Source: Candidatus Methylomirabilota bacterium (lineage in GTDB: Bacteria > Methylomirabilota > Methylomirabilia > Methylomirabilales > 2-02-FULL-66-22). Taken from it: a stretch of 9,186 bases of DNA. Under the pieces are notes generated by a model, which was not told the DNA's origin, made no database searches, and saw only the letters and a program-made list of their open reading frames with translations. The stretch lies in NCBI GenBank assembly GCA_016209725.1, contig JACQVO010000284.1, positions 1-9,186 of the forward strand. Direction: 5' to 3'. Made by a program: the position numbers and the translations under genes. Positions 1 to 8,660 of this stretch are shown piece by piece (position 1 is the stretch's first letter; every line of letters begins with the position of its first letter).

Positions 1-1829
1 TCCAGGCTGACCTTGGTGAAGTTATTGTCGGCATCCAGGATTCCGCCGGCGTACTCGAAGACCGCCCGGGCGCGCAGGCCCCGGGTGGGTTCCGTGTAGG
101 AATCCCGCGTATCGCGAACCAGGGCAAAGGTCAGGGAGCTGGTGTTGGACACCCCTCCCGACTCCTCCGCCTGTCGCTTCACGAGGAAGGGCGCCGTGTC
201 TTCGACGTCCGTGATATGCACCCGCTGGTAGGTATACGTCACGGACCCGAAAATGTCCTCCACCAACGTGTGCCCCACGCGGAGCGACCCCCCCAGGGTG
301 TCTTGGTTGAAGCCCTGGGTCTCCCGGAATCGCGTGTCGTTCTTGAAGCCCTGGATCTCCATGAGAAAATCCGTATCCAGGAAGTGCGGGTCACTGTACA
401 GCACGTTGAAACGATTGGCCTTCTTCCCGATCTGCCCGGCCAGGGAAGCCCGCTTCCCGTAGCCGAAGAGATTGCCTTGGGAGATGCTGGCCACCGCAAT
501 GGGGCCATCCACGGAGCTGAAACCGCCGCCGATGGTAAAGGCGCCGGTCGGCTTCTCCTTCACGTCCACCGTCAAGTCCACCCGGTCCTCGGCGCCGGCC
601 CGCTTCGTGTCCACCTTCACGTCCTCGAAGTAGCCGAGGTTCTGCAGGTTGCGCCGGCTCCGTTGTAACAGCCCGCTGCTGAACACATCCCCTTCCACCA
701 TGCGAAGTTCCCGTCGGATCACCTTGTCCCGCGTGCGGACGTTGCCGGTGATCTCGATCCGGCTGATGTAGGCTTGCCGGCCTTCCACGATCTCCAGGGA
801 GACGTTCACCAGATTCTCGGGCCGCCGGATGTCGGTGACCGGCGCCACGTCGGCGAACAGATACCCCCGCTCCGCATAGCGGTCGGTGACGGCCACCACG
901 TCGCCCTGCAGGGTCTCCCGGCTGAAGATCCCTCCCGCCCGGGTCTTGATCAGCCCCCGGACCTCGGCCTCCGGGAGCAGGCTGTTGCCCTTGATGGCGA
1001 GGTTGCCGATCCGGTACTGGGGGCCCTCCTGCACCCGGATGATGATCCGCAGCTTCTTTCGCTCCGCGTCGAGCTGCACCTCCGGCTCATCCACGGCGAT
1101 ATCCAGAAACCCGTTGTCCAGATAGTAGGCCCGGATCCGGTCCAGGTCGCGGCGCAACTCCTCCCGCTTCAACGTCCCCCCGAAGAAGAACAGATACAGC
1201 TCCGAGGTCTGGAGCCGGCTCTTGATCTCCTTCTCCTTGAGGGCCTGGTTGCCGACGATCCGGATCTCGCCGACATCGAACTTGTCCCCCTCCACGATGG
1301 TGAAGGTGATGGCCACCTCCTGGGGAGAGATGCGCTCTTCGTGCCCGTCCACCCGGGCCTGGTAGTAGCCCTCCTCCTCGTAAAACAGGCGGATCTTCTC
1401 GGCGTTCTTGCCCAGGGCGCCGGGGGGGATGATGGCGCCCTCCACCAGGTCGATTTTGGCCTTGATCTTGTCCGCGGCCAGCTTCCGGTTCCCCACGATC
1501 TTGATGCTCTGGATGCTGGGTTTCTCGTGGAGGATGAAGGCCAGTTTGAGGCCTCCCTCGAAGATGTCCGCCTGGACCACGATGTCCTCGAAGAAGCCCA
1601 GGCTGTAGAGCGCCTTGATGTCCTCGCGCACCACCTCAGGCGAGTAGGAATCCCCGACACGGCTCTTGAGCTTGAAGCGGACGGTGGCCTCTTCGACCTT
1701 GCGGGCCCCGACAACATCAATCTGGGTGATGAAGGGCTGGTCCTGCGCCCCGGCCCCCCGGGGTGGAGCGAGGAGAAGGAGACATGTGCAGGCGAGGACG
1801 GGCAGCCGAACGCGTCGCAGCGACGTCAC
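1..1829 (-). CDS. bamA: BamA, outer-membrane beta-barrel assembly factor (3' end cut by window edge)
   Basis: BamA is the core of the BAM complex and folds and inserts beta-barrel proteins into the outer membrane. This frame gives 609 codons before the window ends. Residues 1-28 look like a signal peptide: Arg-rich start, Leu-rich core, and an AGA-type cleavage site just before QDQPF. Five POTRA repeats follow, at about 33-102, 103-182, 183-270, 271-353 and 354-429. Four of them (2-5) open with an I/L-x-I-x-GN strand such as IKIVGN, IRIVGN or IEITGN. The barrel begins near 430 (FTIGGGFSS) and includes the BamA-typical segment DTRDSYTEPTRG near 571. The VRGF/Y loop-6 motif and the C-terminal strand are not reached, so roughly 150-200 residues are missing. 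The start is GTG at 1829-1827. It is the first start codon after an in-frame TAG at 1859-1857, and its ribosome site is weak. The gene lies 161 bp downstream of clpC on the same strand. Family identity is certain; the exact cleavage site is inferred. Confidence 0.96.
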   Translation of the reverse strand, partial: MTSLRRVRLPVLACTCLLLLAPPRGAGAQDQPFITQIDVVGARKVEEATVRFKLKSRVGDSYSPEVVREDIKALYSLGFFEDIVVQADIFEGGLKLAFILHEKPSIQSIKIVGNRKLAADKIKAKIDLVEGAIIPPGALGKNAEKIRLFYEEEGYYQARVDGHEERISPQEVAITFTIVEGDKFDVGEIRIVGNQALKEKEIKSRLQTSELYLFFFGGTLKREELRRDLDRIRAYYLDNGFLDIAVDEPEVQLDAERKKLRIIIRVQEGPQYRIGNLAIKGNSLLPEAEVRGLIKTRAGGIFSRETLQGDVVAVTDRYAERGYLFADVAPVTDIRRPENLVNVSLEIVEGRQAYISRIEITGNVRTRDKVIRRELRMVEGDVFSSGLLQRSRRNLQNLGYFEDVKVDTKRAGAEDRVDLTVDVKEKPTGAFTIGGGFSSVDGPIAVASISQGNLFGYGKRASLAGQIGKKANRFNVLYSDPHFLDTDFLMEIQGFKNDTRFRETQGFNQDTLGGSLRVGHTLVEDIFGSVTYTYQRVHITDVEDTAPFLVKRQAEESGGVSNTSSLTFALVRDTRDSYTEPTRGLRARAVFEYAGGILDADNNFTKVSL

Positions 1830-1905
1830 GAGTTCTCGCTGTGGGGAACGAGCGGTCTAGGCCAGGGCGGCGCACGCGATCATCCGCTGGTGTACGTCGG
1901 CGGAC

Positions 1906-1932
1906 CTTATCACCATCCTTCACAAAAGCCAA
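1906..1932 (-). promoter_or_regulatory. weak candidate promoter upstream of bamA
   Basis: On the minus strand, TTGGCT (1932-1927) is followed after 15 nt by GATAAG (1911-1906), about 77 nt before the bamA GTG. Both boxes are imperfect and the spacer is shorter than the usual 16-18 nt, so this is only a possibility. The rest of the 161-bp clpC-bamA spacer shows a small stem-loop (5-bp stem, 6-nt loop, 1957-1972) beginning 18 nt after the clpC stop codon. It has no T-run, so bamA may simply be read through from clpC. Confidence 0.2.
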
Positions 1933-1990
1933 GCAGAAATTGCCCGGGGGGGACAACTCCTGCGGGAAGGAGCCCACGGGGGGAGAAGGC

Positions 1991-4426
<2,436 letters not shown>

Positions 4427-4509
4427 GGGTAGCTCCTCGTGGCCTCCTTCGCCTCTCCGCTGCCCCGGGCGTCGCGCGCTCCGGAGCCGGCGACGTTCAC
4501 ACCGCCGGG

Positions 4510-4538
4510 ATTATACCCGACGAGCCTGGTGACTGGAA
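4510..4538 (-). promoter_or_regulatory. candidate clpC promoter
   Basis: A perfect TATAAT (4515-4510) lies on the minus strand within GGGTATAATCCCGG, 83 bp upstream of the clpC ATG. This predicts an untranslated leader of about 75 nt. The -35 position is poor: TTCCAG at 17-nt spacing or CTTCCA at 18. A better TTGCCC lies 24 nt away, which is too far. Either this promoter is modest, or it depends on an activator or alternative sigma factor. I see no CIRCE-type or CtsR-type heat-shock operator. Confidence 0.5.
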
Positions 4539-4605
4539 GGGGCAAATTTTCCGCGCCCTCAGCCGTCCGCCATCCGCCGGCAGGCGCGAACACCGCTGAC
4601 GCCCC

Positions 4606-4635
4606 ACGACCGGTGCCAGGGGACTTGCCAGTCGT
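4606..4635 (-). repeat. stem-loop between lolD and the clpC promoter
   Basis: In the minus-strand transcript ACGACUGG (4635-4628) can pair with CCGGUCGU (4613-4606). This gives an 8-bp stem with one G-U pair and a 14-nt loop. It lies between the lolD stop and the clpC promoter, where a transcript end would make sense. No T-run follows, so it is not a classical intrinsic terminator. Confidence 0.3.
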
Positions 4636-4663
4636 GAAGGGACCCCCTCTCTCCACTCATCCG

Positions 4664-4692
4664 CGAGCCGAGGGCCGAGCGCCGACGGCTCG
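4664..4692 (-). terminator. terminator-like hairpin just after lolD
   Basis: CGAGCCG (4692-4686 on the minus strand) and CGGCTCG (4670-4664) form a perfect 7-bp stem around a 15-nt loop, starting 3 nt after the lolD stop codon. Its position suits an end-of-operon hairpin, and a new promoter for clpC lies downstream. The lack of a T-run leaves termination unproven; it could instead protect the 3' end of the mRNA. Confidence 0.35.
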
Positions 4693-4695
4693 AGG

Positions 4696-5370
4696 CTACT
4701 CCACCACCCGTCCATCCAGCATCCGCACGATGCGATCCGTCCGGGCGGCCAGCGCCTCGTTGTGGGTGACGATGACGCTGGTAAGGCGCCGCTCGCGATT
4801 GGTCTGCCGGAGCAGCTCAAAGACCTCCTCTCCGGTCTTACTGTCCAGGTTGCCCGTCGGCTCGTCAGCCAGGAGCACCGCCGGCTCGCCGACGAGGGCG
4901 CGGGCCATGGCGACCCGCTGCTGCTCGCCGCCCGACAGCTCCCCGGGCCGATGCCGCAGCCGTTCCCCCAGCCCCACCTGGGCCAGGAGGCGCTGCGCCC
5001 GCTCCAGGGCCTCCGCGACCGGACGGCGCCGGATGAGCAGGGGCAGCATGACGTTCTCCAGCGCCGTGAACTCGGGAAGCAGGTGGTGAAACTGGAAGAC
5101 GAAGCCCACTTGACGATTGCGGAACTCCGCCAGGGCCGAATCGTGGAGCCTCGCCAGCGCCGTCTCGCCGTAGCGGATTTCCCCGCTGGTCGGTCGCTCC
5201 AGCGCTCCCAGCAGGTGCAGCAGCGTGCTCTTCCCCACCCCGGAGGGCCCGACGATCGCCACCAGCTCCCCGGGGGCGATGCGCAGGCTGATCCCCTTGA
5301 GCACCTCCACCCGCTCGCCGTCGCGGGGAAAACTCTTGGTGACGTCCTGGACCCAGATCTCGACGCTCAT
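4696..5370 (-). CDS. lolD: LolD, ATPase of the lipoprotein-releasing ABC complex
   Basis: LolD is the cytoplasmic ATPase that powers LolC/E in extracting mature lipoproteins from the inner membrane and passing them to LolA. All ABC motifs are visible in the 224 residues: Walker A GPSGVGKST (41-49), Q-loop Gln93 followed by FHHLLPEFTALENVM, signature LSGGEQQR (145-152), Walker B VLLADE (165-170) and switch His203. FQFHHLLPEFTALENV is characteristic of LolD within the LolD/MacB/FtsE group. The length is normal. The ATG at 5370 gives a standard N-terminus (MSVEIWVQDVTKSF), but no good ribosome site precedes it. Only GAG is present, and the heptad-repeat arm ends 6 bp upstream. It lies 126 bp downstream of its partner lolC/E, an unusually wide gap for these two genes. 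Confidence 0.95.
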   Translation of the reverse strand: MSVEIWVQDVTKSFPRDGERVEVLKGISLRIAPGELVAIVGPSGVGKSTLLHLLGALERPTSGEIRYGETALARLHDSALAEFRNRQVGFVFQFHHLLPEFTALENVMLPLLIRRRPVAEALERAQRLLAQVGLGERLRHRPGELSGGEQQRVAMARALVGEPAVLLADEPTGNLDSKTGEEVFELLRQTNRERRLTSVIVTHNEALAARTDRIVRMLDGRVVE

Positions 5371-5376
5371 CGCTCA

Positions 5377-5503
5377 ATTGCGGATTGCGGAATGCGGCAT
5401 GCGGAATGATGGGTCACCATCGCAGCCCTCGGTCCCACTGACTTCGGCTGACGGCTTCGCCATTCCGCATTCCGAAATCTGCATTCCGCATTCGGTTCAT
5501 TCG
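5377..5503. repeat. heptad-repeat inverted element filling the lolC-lolD spacer
   Basis: The left arm (5377-5404, plus strand) is four consecutive 7-nt units of the form [AC][AT]TGCGG, followed by a decayed AATGATG. The right arm (about 5458-5503) carries units of the inverse form CCGCATT, also in 7-nt register, and runs over the lolC/E stop codon. Aligning 5377-5411 with the reverse complement of 5458-5492 gives 27 of 35 matching positions. A long imperfect hairpin with a 46-nt loop can therefore form. The loop holds a smaller inverted repeat (GATGG/CCATC). The element occupies almost the whole stop-to-start gap. No protein is encoded. Its role is unknown: it could be a mobile intergenic repeat, an mRNA processing or stability structure, or slippage-grown filler. 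Confidence 0.75.
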
Positions 5504-6780
5504 TATCTGATGGCCACGACGGGATCCACCCGCGCCGCCTGCCGTGATGGCAGGATCGTCGCCAGGAAGCTGATGGCGAAGGCCGTGAGGGTGATGGCCA
5601 GCACATCCGGCCAGAGAATGCGGGCCGGCAGCTTGTCCAGCAGGTACACCTCCTGGGGGAAGGCCTTGAATCCGAAGACCCACTCCACCGCCGCCACGAT
5701 CGGATCCAGATTCCCCGCGATGGTCAGGCCCGCCAGGAGTCCCAGGAGCGTCCCCGCGGCCCCGATGATCATCCCCTGAACGATGAACACGGTCATGAGA
5801 CTCCGTCCGGTGGCCCCCATGGATTTCAGGACGGCGATCTCCTTCCGCTTCTGCATGACCAGCATGATCAGGGTGCTGATGATTCCGAAGGCCGCCACCA
5901 GGACGATCATGGTCAGGATGACGAACATCACGATCCGCTCCACCCGGAGGGCCGAGAAGAAGTTTCGATTCAGCTCCATCCAGGTCCGGGTGAAGTACGG
6001 GAACTGGAGACGAGCCCGGATGGCCTCGGCGACCCGCCCCGCCTGGTAGATGTCCCGCACCCGGACCTCCATGCCGGTGACGGTCGGCCCCATCCGGAAA
6101 AGCTGCTGGGCGGTGGGAATGGCGATCATGGCCAGCTTCGAATCGAACTCGGCGAAGCCGACCTGGAAGACCCCCGCCACCGTGAACCGGCGCATGCGGG
6201 GCATCACGCCGAGGGGGGAGAGGTCCCCGCCCAGGGGGAGGAGGACGTCCACGGGACTCCCCACGCTCACCCCCAGGCCGCCGGCCAGGTGGGAGCCGAG
6301 GACGATCCCGTCCGGGGGGAAGACGGGTCGGCCGCTGTTCATGGCGGCCGTGAGATCGGCCCCGGCGCTCTTGAGCGTCCTCCGAAACTCGGTGGTCTCC
6401 ACCGCCGAGGCCAGGTCAATCCCCCGCAGGACCGTGCCCGCGGTCCTCCCCGCGGCCGTCAGCAGGACCTCGTGATAGGTGAAGGGGGACGCCGCCACGA
6501 CGCCCGCGACCCCCCGGACCGCCGCCAGGGTCGCACCCGGCTCCTCGATGCCCCGCTCCCCATAGCGCAGGACCCAGATGTGCGCATTCGTCCCCAGGAT
6601 CTTGTTGCGCAGGTCGAACTCGAACCCGCTCATCACCGCCATGACCACGATGAGGGCCATGACGCCGACGGCCACGCCGGCCGTGGAGATGAAGGTGATG
6701 GCGGAGAGGGAACGCTGGCGCCGCTTGGCCTTCAGATAGCGGAGGCTGATGAAGACCTCATAGGGGAGGGACCAGGCCAT
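5497..6780 (-). CDS. lolC: LolC/LolE-family permease of the lipoprotein-releasing complex
   Basis: This is the inner-membrane permease that, with LolD, releases outer-membrane lipoproteins to LolA. The 427 residues have the family's four-helix plan. Helix 1 (about 27-50) is followed by a MacB-like periplasmic domain (about 53-280). Helices 2-4 lie at about 282-308, 329-352 and 391-412. The cytoplasmic loop QKRKEIAVLKSMGAT (310-324) is the conserved coupling segment that contacts the ATPase. The C-terminus PSRQAARVDPVVAIRYE is the standard family ending. The N-terminal YEVFISLRYLKAKRRQ also matches LolC/E. The ATG at 6780 is preceded by AAGGTG, about 4 nt upstream. Only one permease gene is present here, so it may act as a homodimer (often called LolF) rather than a LolC-LolE pair. 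C versus E cannot be settled from this sequence alone. Confidence 0.93.
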   Translation of the reverse strand: MAWSLPYEVFISLRYLKAKRRQRSLSAITFISTAGVAVGVMALIVVMAVMSGFEFDLRNKILGTNAHIWVLRYGERGIEEPGATLAAVRGVAGVVAASPFTYHEVLLTAAGRTAGTVLRGIDLASAVETTEFRRTLKSAGADLTAAMNSGRPVFPPDGIVLGSHLAGGLGVSVGSPVDVLLPLGGDLSPLGVMPRMRRFTVAGVFQVGFAEFDSKLAMIAIPTAQQLFRMGPTVTGMEVRVRDIYQAGRVAEAIRARLQFPYFTRTWMELNRNFFSALRVERIVMFVILTMIVLVAAFGIISTLIMLVMQKRKEIAVLKSMGATGRSLMTVFIVQGMIIGAAGTLLGLLAGLTIAGNLDPIVAAVEWVFGFKAFPQEVYLLDKLPARILWPDVLAITLTAFAISFLATILPSRQAARVDPVVAIRYE

Positions 6781-6790
6781 GTGTCACCTT

Positions 6791-6921
6791 GAAAATATCG
6801 AATGTCGAACGCCGAATGGTGAATATCGAAGGCATCGAGCAGGAAGCAACCCCCCGCTCGGGTTCGTGTTCATCATTCGAGATTCGGGTACCCTATGGGT
6901 GTTCGATATTCGACTTTCGTT
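6791..6921. repeat. second heptad-repeat inverted element, between lysS and lolC/E
   Basis: The left arm (about 6794-6828, plus strand) is five successive 7-nt units of the type AATATCG, AATGTCG, AACGCCG. The right arm (about 6876-6920) has TTCG-containing units, with TTCG at 7-nt steps at 6901-6919 and again near 6876-6886. Positions 6798-6810 pair with 6901-6913 at 12 of 13 positions. The core (about 6831-6870) is unrelated sequence. The element fills the gap from the lysS stop codon (6922-6924) nearly to the lolC/E ribosome site and is AT-richer than the genes. Its architecture matches the element at 5377-5503, but the unit sequence is different. No coding potential is seen, and the function is unknown. 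Confidence 0.72.
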
Positions 6922-8415
6922 TCACTCATCAGAAGCTCGGGCCTCGGGCCGCAGCAGCGGGAACAGGATGACGTCGCGGATGGAGGGGGCATCGGTGAGC
7001 AGCATGACCAGGCGGTCGATGCCGATCCCCTCACCGGCCGTGGGGGGCAGCCCATACTCGAGCGCCCGCAGAAAGTCCTCGTCCATGGAGTGGGCTTCCT
7101 CATCCCCGGCCGCCCGCGCCCGCGCCTGGGCCTCCAGCCGGCATCGCTGCTCCCGGGGATCGTTGAGCTCGGTGTAGGCGTTGGCAACCTCCAGACCCGC
7201 GATGTAGAGTTCGAAGCGCTGGGCGTAGCGGGGATCCTCCGTGCGTGCCTTCGCCAACGGGGAGAGTTCAGCGGGGAAATCGGTGACGAACGTGGGCTGA
7301 ACGAGCTGCTCCTCGACGCGGGCCTCGAACAGCTCGACCAGGAGCTTGGCCCACCCCCACGCCGGCTTGACCGCCATGCCGCTCGCTTCGGCCACGGCCC
7401 GGAGCCCAGCCTCGCTGCGGACCGCCTCAGGGTCGAGGCCCCCGAACTTCATCAGGGCTTCCTCCAGGGACAGCCGCGGCCACGGCGGCGCAAAGCAGAT
7501 CTGGCGCCCCTGATAGGTGACGGTGTCGCTGCCGCATACTGTCCGGACGATGTGGGCCAGGAGTTCCTCGGTCAGGGCCATCAGGTCCCGGTAGTCGGCG
7601 TACGCCTGGTAGAACTCCAGCATGGTGAACTCGGGATTGTGCTGGGTGGACAACCCCTCGTTCCGGAAGTTCCGATTGATCTCGTACACCCGCTCCAGCC
7701 CACCCACCACGCACCGCTTGAGATGGAGCTCCGGGGCGATGCGCAGGTACAGGCTGAGGTCCAAAGCGTTGTGGTAAGTCACGAAGGGCCGGGCCGCGGC
7801 GCCCCCGGGGATGGGGTGCATCATGGGCGTCTCGACTTCGAGGAAGCCGCGGGCGTCGAAGAACCGGCGGATCTCGGCGACGATGCGTGCCCGCCGCCGG
7901 AACAGCTCGGCCACGGGCGGATTGGCGATGAGATCCACGTAGCGCTGGCGGTAACGCGCCTCGACGTCGCTCAGCCCATGCCACTTGTCCGGCAAGGGCC
8001 GCAGCGACTTCGCCAGGAGGGTCAGGTCCTCCACCTGGACCGTCAACTCGCCCGTCTTGGTCCGGAAGAGCCGCCCGCCAACGCCCAGAAAGTCGCCGAC
8101 ATCGATGCGCCGGAACACCTGATACGCGGATTCCCCCACCGCGTCCTGGCGGACGTAGATCTGGAGCTTGCCGGTCTGATCCTTGAGGTGGGCGAAGGAG
8201 GCCTTTCCGTGCCCGCGCAGCGACAGGACCCGGCCGCCCAGCGCCACGGGTTCGGACGCCGCCAGCGTGGCGTCGTCGGCCGCCGCATAGCGGCTCACCA
8301 GATCGCCTGCATGATGAGTGACGGGAAAGGTGCTGGGGTAGGGATCGATGCCGTCGCGACTGAGGTCCTCAAGCTTCTTCAGACGCTCGCGGATGAAGGC
8401 ATTCGCCTCGTCCAC
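6922..8415 (-). CDS. lysS: Lysyl-tRNA synthetase, class II
   Basis: This enzyme charges tRNA-Lys with lysine in the cytosol, using ATP. The 497 residues match the usual bacterial length. An N-terminal OB-fold anticodon-binding domain spans about 57-135 (VALGGRVLSLRGHGKASFAHL). The class II core follows. Motif 1 is around 190-211 and includes the LysRS-typical GGAAARPF. Motif 2 is FRNEGLSTQHNPEFTMLEFY (250-269), with ATP-binding Arg251. Motif 3 is GEGIGIDRL (461-469), with Arg468. The start is GTG at 8415-8413, preceded by GGAGG; no in-frame ATG is close by. The gene is the first of the minus-strand series and follows a consensus promoter. It is separated from lolC/E by a 141-bp repeat-filled gap. 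Nothing suggests truncation or a paralogue such as PoxA/EpmA, because the full OB domain is present. Confidence 0.97.
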   Translation of the reverse strand: MDEANAFIRERLKKLEDLSRDGIDPYPSTFPVTHHAGDLVSRYAAADDATLAASEPVALGGRVLSLRGHGKASFAHLKDQTGKLQIYVRQDAVGESAYQVFRRIDVGDFLGVGGRLFRTKTGELTVQVEDLTLLAKSLRPLPDKWHGLSDVEARYRQRYVDLIANPPVAELFRRRARIVAEIRRFFDARGFLEVETPMMHPIPGGAAARPFVTYHNALDLSLYLRIAPELHLKRCVVGGLERVYEINRNFRNEGLSTQHNPEFTMLEFYQAYADYRDLMALTEELLAHIVRTVCGSDTVTYQGRQICFAPPWPRLSLEEALMKFGGLDPEAVRSEAGLRAVAEASGMAVKPAWGWAKLLVELFEARVEEQLVQPTFVTDFPAELSPLAKARTEDPRYAQRFELYIAGLEVANAYTELNDPREQRCRLEAQARARAAGDEEAHSMDEDFLRALEYGLPPTAGEGIGIDRLVMLLTDAPSIRDVILFPLLRPEARASDE

Positions 8416-8424
8416 ACATCCTCC
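8413..8424 (-). promoter_or_regulatory. lysS ribosome site with tight spacing and an out-of-frame ATG
   Basis: The minus strand reads GGAGG (8424-8420), ATGT, then GTG (8415-8413). The gap of 4 nt is short. An ATG directly abutting GGAGG (8419-8417) is out of frame with lysS and would stop after 16 codons. The protein match supports the GTG as the real start. Confidence 0.7.
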
Positions 8425-8459
8425 GGGGGGGTTGGTGGAAGGTCGCAGGAAGTGGGAGG

Positions 8460-8489
8460 ATTATAGGGGTGGGCTGGGGGGAGTGTCAA
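8460..8489 (-). promoter_or_regulatory. perfect-consensus sigma70 promoter for lysS
   Basis: TTGACA (8489-8484) and TATAAT (8465-8460), both exact, are separated by 18 nt on the minus strand. Transcription would start near 8453, leaving a leader of about 38 nt before the lysS GTG. The spacer is nearly pure C on the transcribed-sense strand. No T-box or other riboswitch fits in so short a leader, so expression is likely constitutive. The promoter probably serves lysS, lolC/E and lolD together. Confidence 0.88.
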
Positions 8490-8512
8490 GCAACCGCGGG
8501 CTCCGGGGCTCC

Positions 8513-8538
8513 GTGTGCCCCGTCGGGCCCGGGGACAC
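8513..8538. repeat. GC-rich stem-loop upstream of the lysS promoter
   Basis: GTGT (8513-8516) pairs with ACAC (8535-8538), and CCCCG (8518-8522) pairs with CGGGG (8530-8534), with one bulged G and a 7-nt loop. It lies about 24 bp upstream of the lysS -35 box, outside both predicted transcripts. A protein-binding or DNA-structural role is more likely than a terminator role. It could also be chance in GC-rich DNA. Confidence 0.3.
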
Positions 8539-8605
8539 GCCCGCGCAGTGTCGATCCGGCAGGCCTGTTCACCCGTCCCGGGGGCACGTCGCCCTCCAAG
8601 ACGCA

Positions 8606-8652
8606 TCAAGGCGCTTTTGGCCTTGACCCATGTGGCCCATCCTTGGTAGCGT
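8606..8652 (+). promoter_or_regulatory. candidate promoter and overlapping operator for the binding-protein gene
   Basis: TCAAGGC (8606-8612) and GCCTTGA (8620-8626) form a perfect 7-bp inverted repeat with a 7-nt spacer. The second arm overlaps TTGACC (8623-8628), a near-consensus -35 box. A weak TAGCGT (8647-8652) follows at 18 nt. If real, a regulator bound to the inverted repeat would block or contact RNA polymerase. The -10 box matches only 3 of 6 bases, so the promoter call is weak. Confidence 0.3.
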
Positions 8653-8660
8653 CTTGCGGG

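Noticed and set aside
1788..1790. Lipobox-like Cys in the BamA leader
   Set aside because: The hydrophobic core continues well past Cys14 and an AGA-type cleavage site follows at residue 28; BamA is not a lipoprotein.
5371..6921. CRISPR array as explanation of the repeated units
   Set aside because: Units are 7 nt, contiguous and degenerate, with no spacers; no cas genes are present.
6895..8466. Plus-strand open frame of 523 codons opposite lysS
   Set aside because: Same antisense-shadow effect; lysS on the other strand has all class II motifs and a proper start and promoter.
8513..8538. Bidirectional terminator
   Set aside because: The flanking genes diverge from this point, so no transcript of either is expected to end here, and there is no T-run.
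8644..8660. Sigma54-like TTGG...TTGC motif upstream of the binding-protein gene
   Set aside because: The GG-to-GC spacing is 9 nt instead of the required 10, and the -24 element is poor.
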